Part shown: one piece after another, positions 5,824-5,835 of the stretch
Numbering within the stretch: the stretch's first letter is position 1
Layout of the letters: every line of letters begins with the position of its first letter
Source: Candidatus Bathyarchaeota archaeon
Lineage (GTDB): Archaea > Thermoproteota > Bathyarchaeia > TCS64
Length of the DNA stretch: 5,835 bases
Reading direction: 5' to 3'
Assembly: GCA_030613835.1 (NCBI GenBank)
Contig: JAUWLH010000106.1
Location: 1 to 5,835 of the forward strand
Program-made: the position numbers and the translations under genes
The notes under the pieces: generated by a model
The model's input: only the letters and a program-made list of their open reading frames with translations
Databases searched by the model: none
What the model was told of the DNA's origin: nothing

Positions 5824-5835
5824 CTACAGGAAGAA
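5744..5835 (+). CDS. Alternative reading: 5' end of a plus-strand gene, cut by the window edge
   Basis: An ATG at 5744 opens a frame that runs off the window, starting MSWYTLSWAIFLNAVLF, a hydrophobic stretch that could be a signal or membrane segment. TTTTAAT at 5714-5720 is centred about 27 bases upstream, which suits a leaderless archaeal start. Against it, only about half its codons start with a purine, Ser is read from TCA/TCT more than in the neighbours, and the opposite strand has the stronger coding signal. No family is recognised. Confidence 0.22.
   Translation, partial: MSWYTLSWAIFLNAVLFSTTSGSIGLNYRK

Overview
This window looks like chromosomal DNA from an archaeon. It carries two tandem genes for group II chaperonin (thermosome) subunits with Gly/Met-rich C-terminal tails. 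T-rich tracts follow the genes, and candidate TATA boxes lie about 26 bases upstream of some starts, as in leaderless archaeal transcripts. Coding regions are moderately GC-rich, prefer AAG, GAG and AGG codons, and use a TTG start in at least one case. I cannot place the lineage from sequence alone.

Layout. Positions 1-276 (+) are the 3' end of one thermosome subunit gene. It is followed after 12 bases by a complete second subunit gene (289-1938, +), so the two form an operon, with a Shine-Dalgarno-like GGAGT over the first stop codon. A T-rich tract at 1952-1973 probably ends this transcript. A 491-base non-coding stretch (1939-2429) follows. It holds a small hairpin (2031-2063), an A/C-rich G-poor segment (about 2085-2190) and a GC-rich, strongly self-complementary segment (about 2253-2364) whose helices compete with one another. 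That segment is the best candidate here for something undescribed.

A creatininase-family amidohydrolase (2430-3179, -) is divergent from a large zinc-dependent metalloprotease (3268-5631, +) of the DUF5117/DUF4953 kind. Only about 90 bases separate them. The metalloprotease has a full metzincin site (HExxHxxGxxH plus a Met-turn) but no visible secretion signal. Co-regulation through the shared intergenic region is possible but not shown.

The right edge (5632-5835) holds a hairpin followed by a T-tract, which probably ends the metalloprotease transcript, and a T6 tract on the opposite strand. It also holds an ambiguous coding signal. A purine-rich open frame on the minus strand ends in TAA at 5716 but is cut by an in-frame TAG at 5824-5826. 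A competing plus-strand ATG frame (5744 onward) has a TATA-like box at leaderless distance. At most one is likely to be real.

Functionally, the left part is protein folding (chaperonin) and the right part contains hydrolases, one of them a probable peptidase. A general protein-quality-control theme is tempting, but nothing in the sequence links the two blocks directly.
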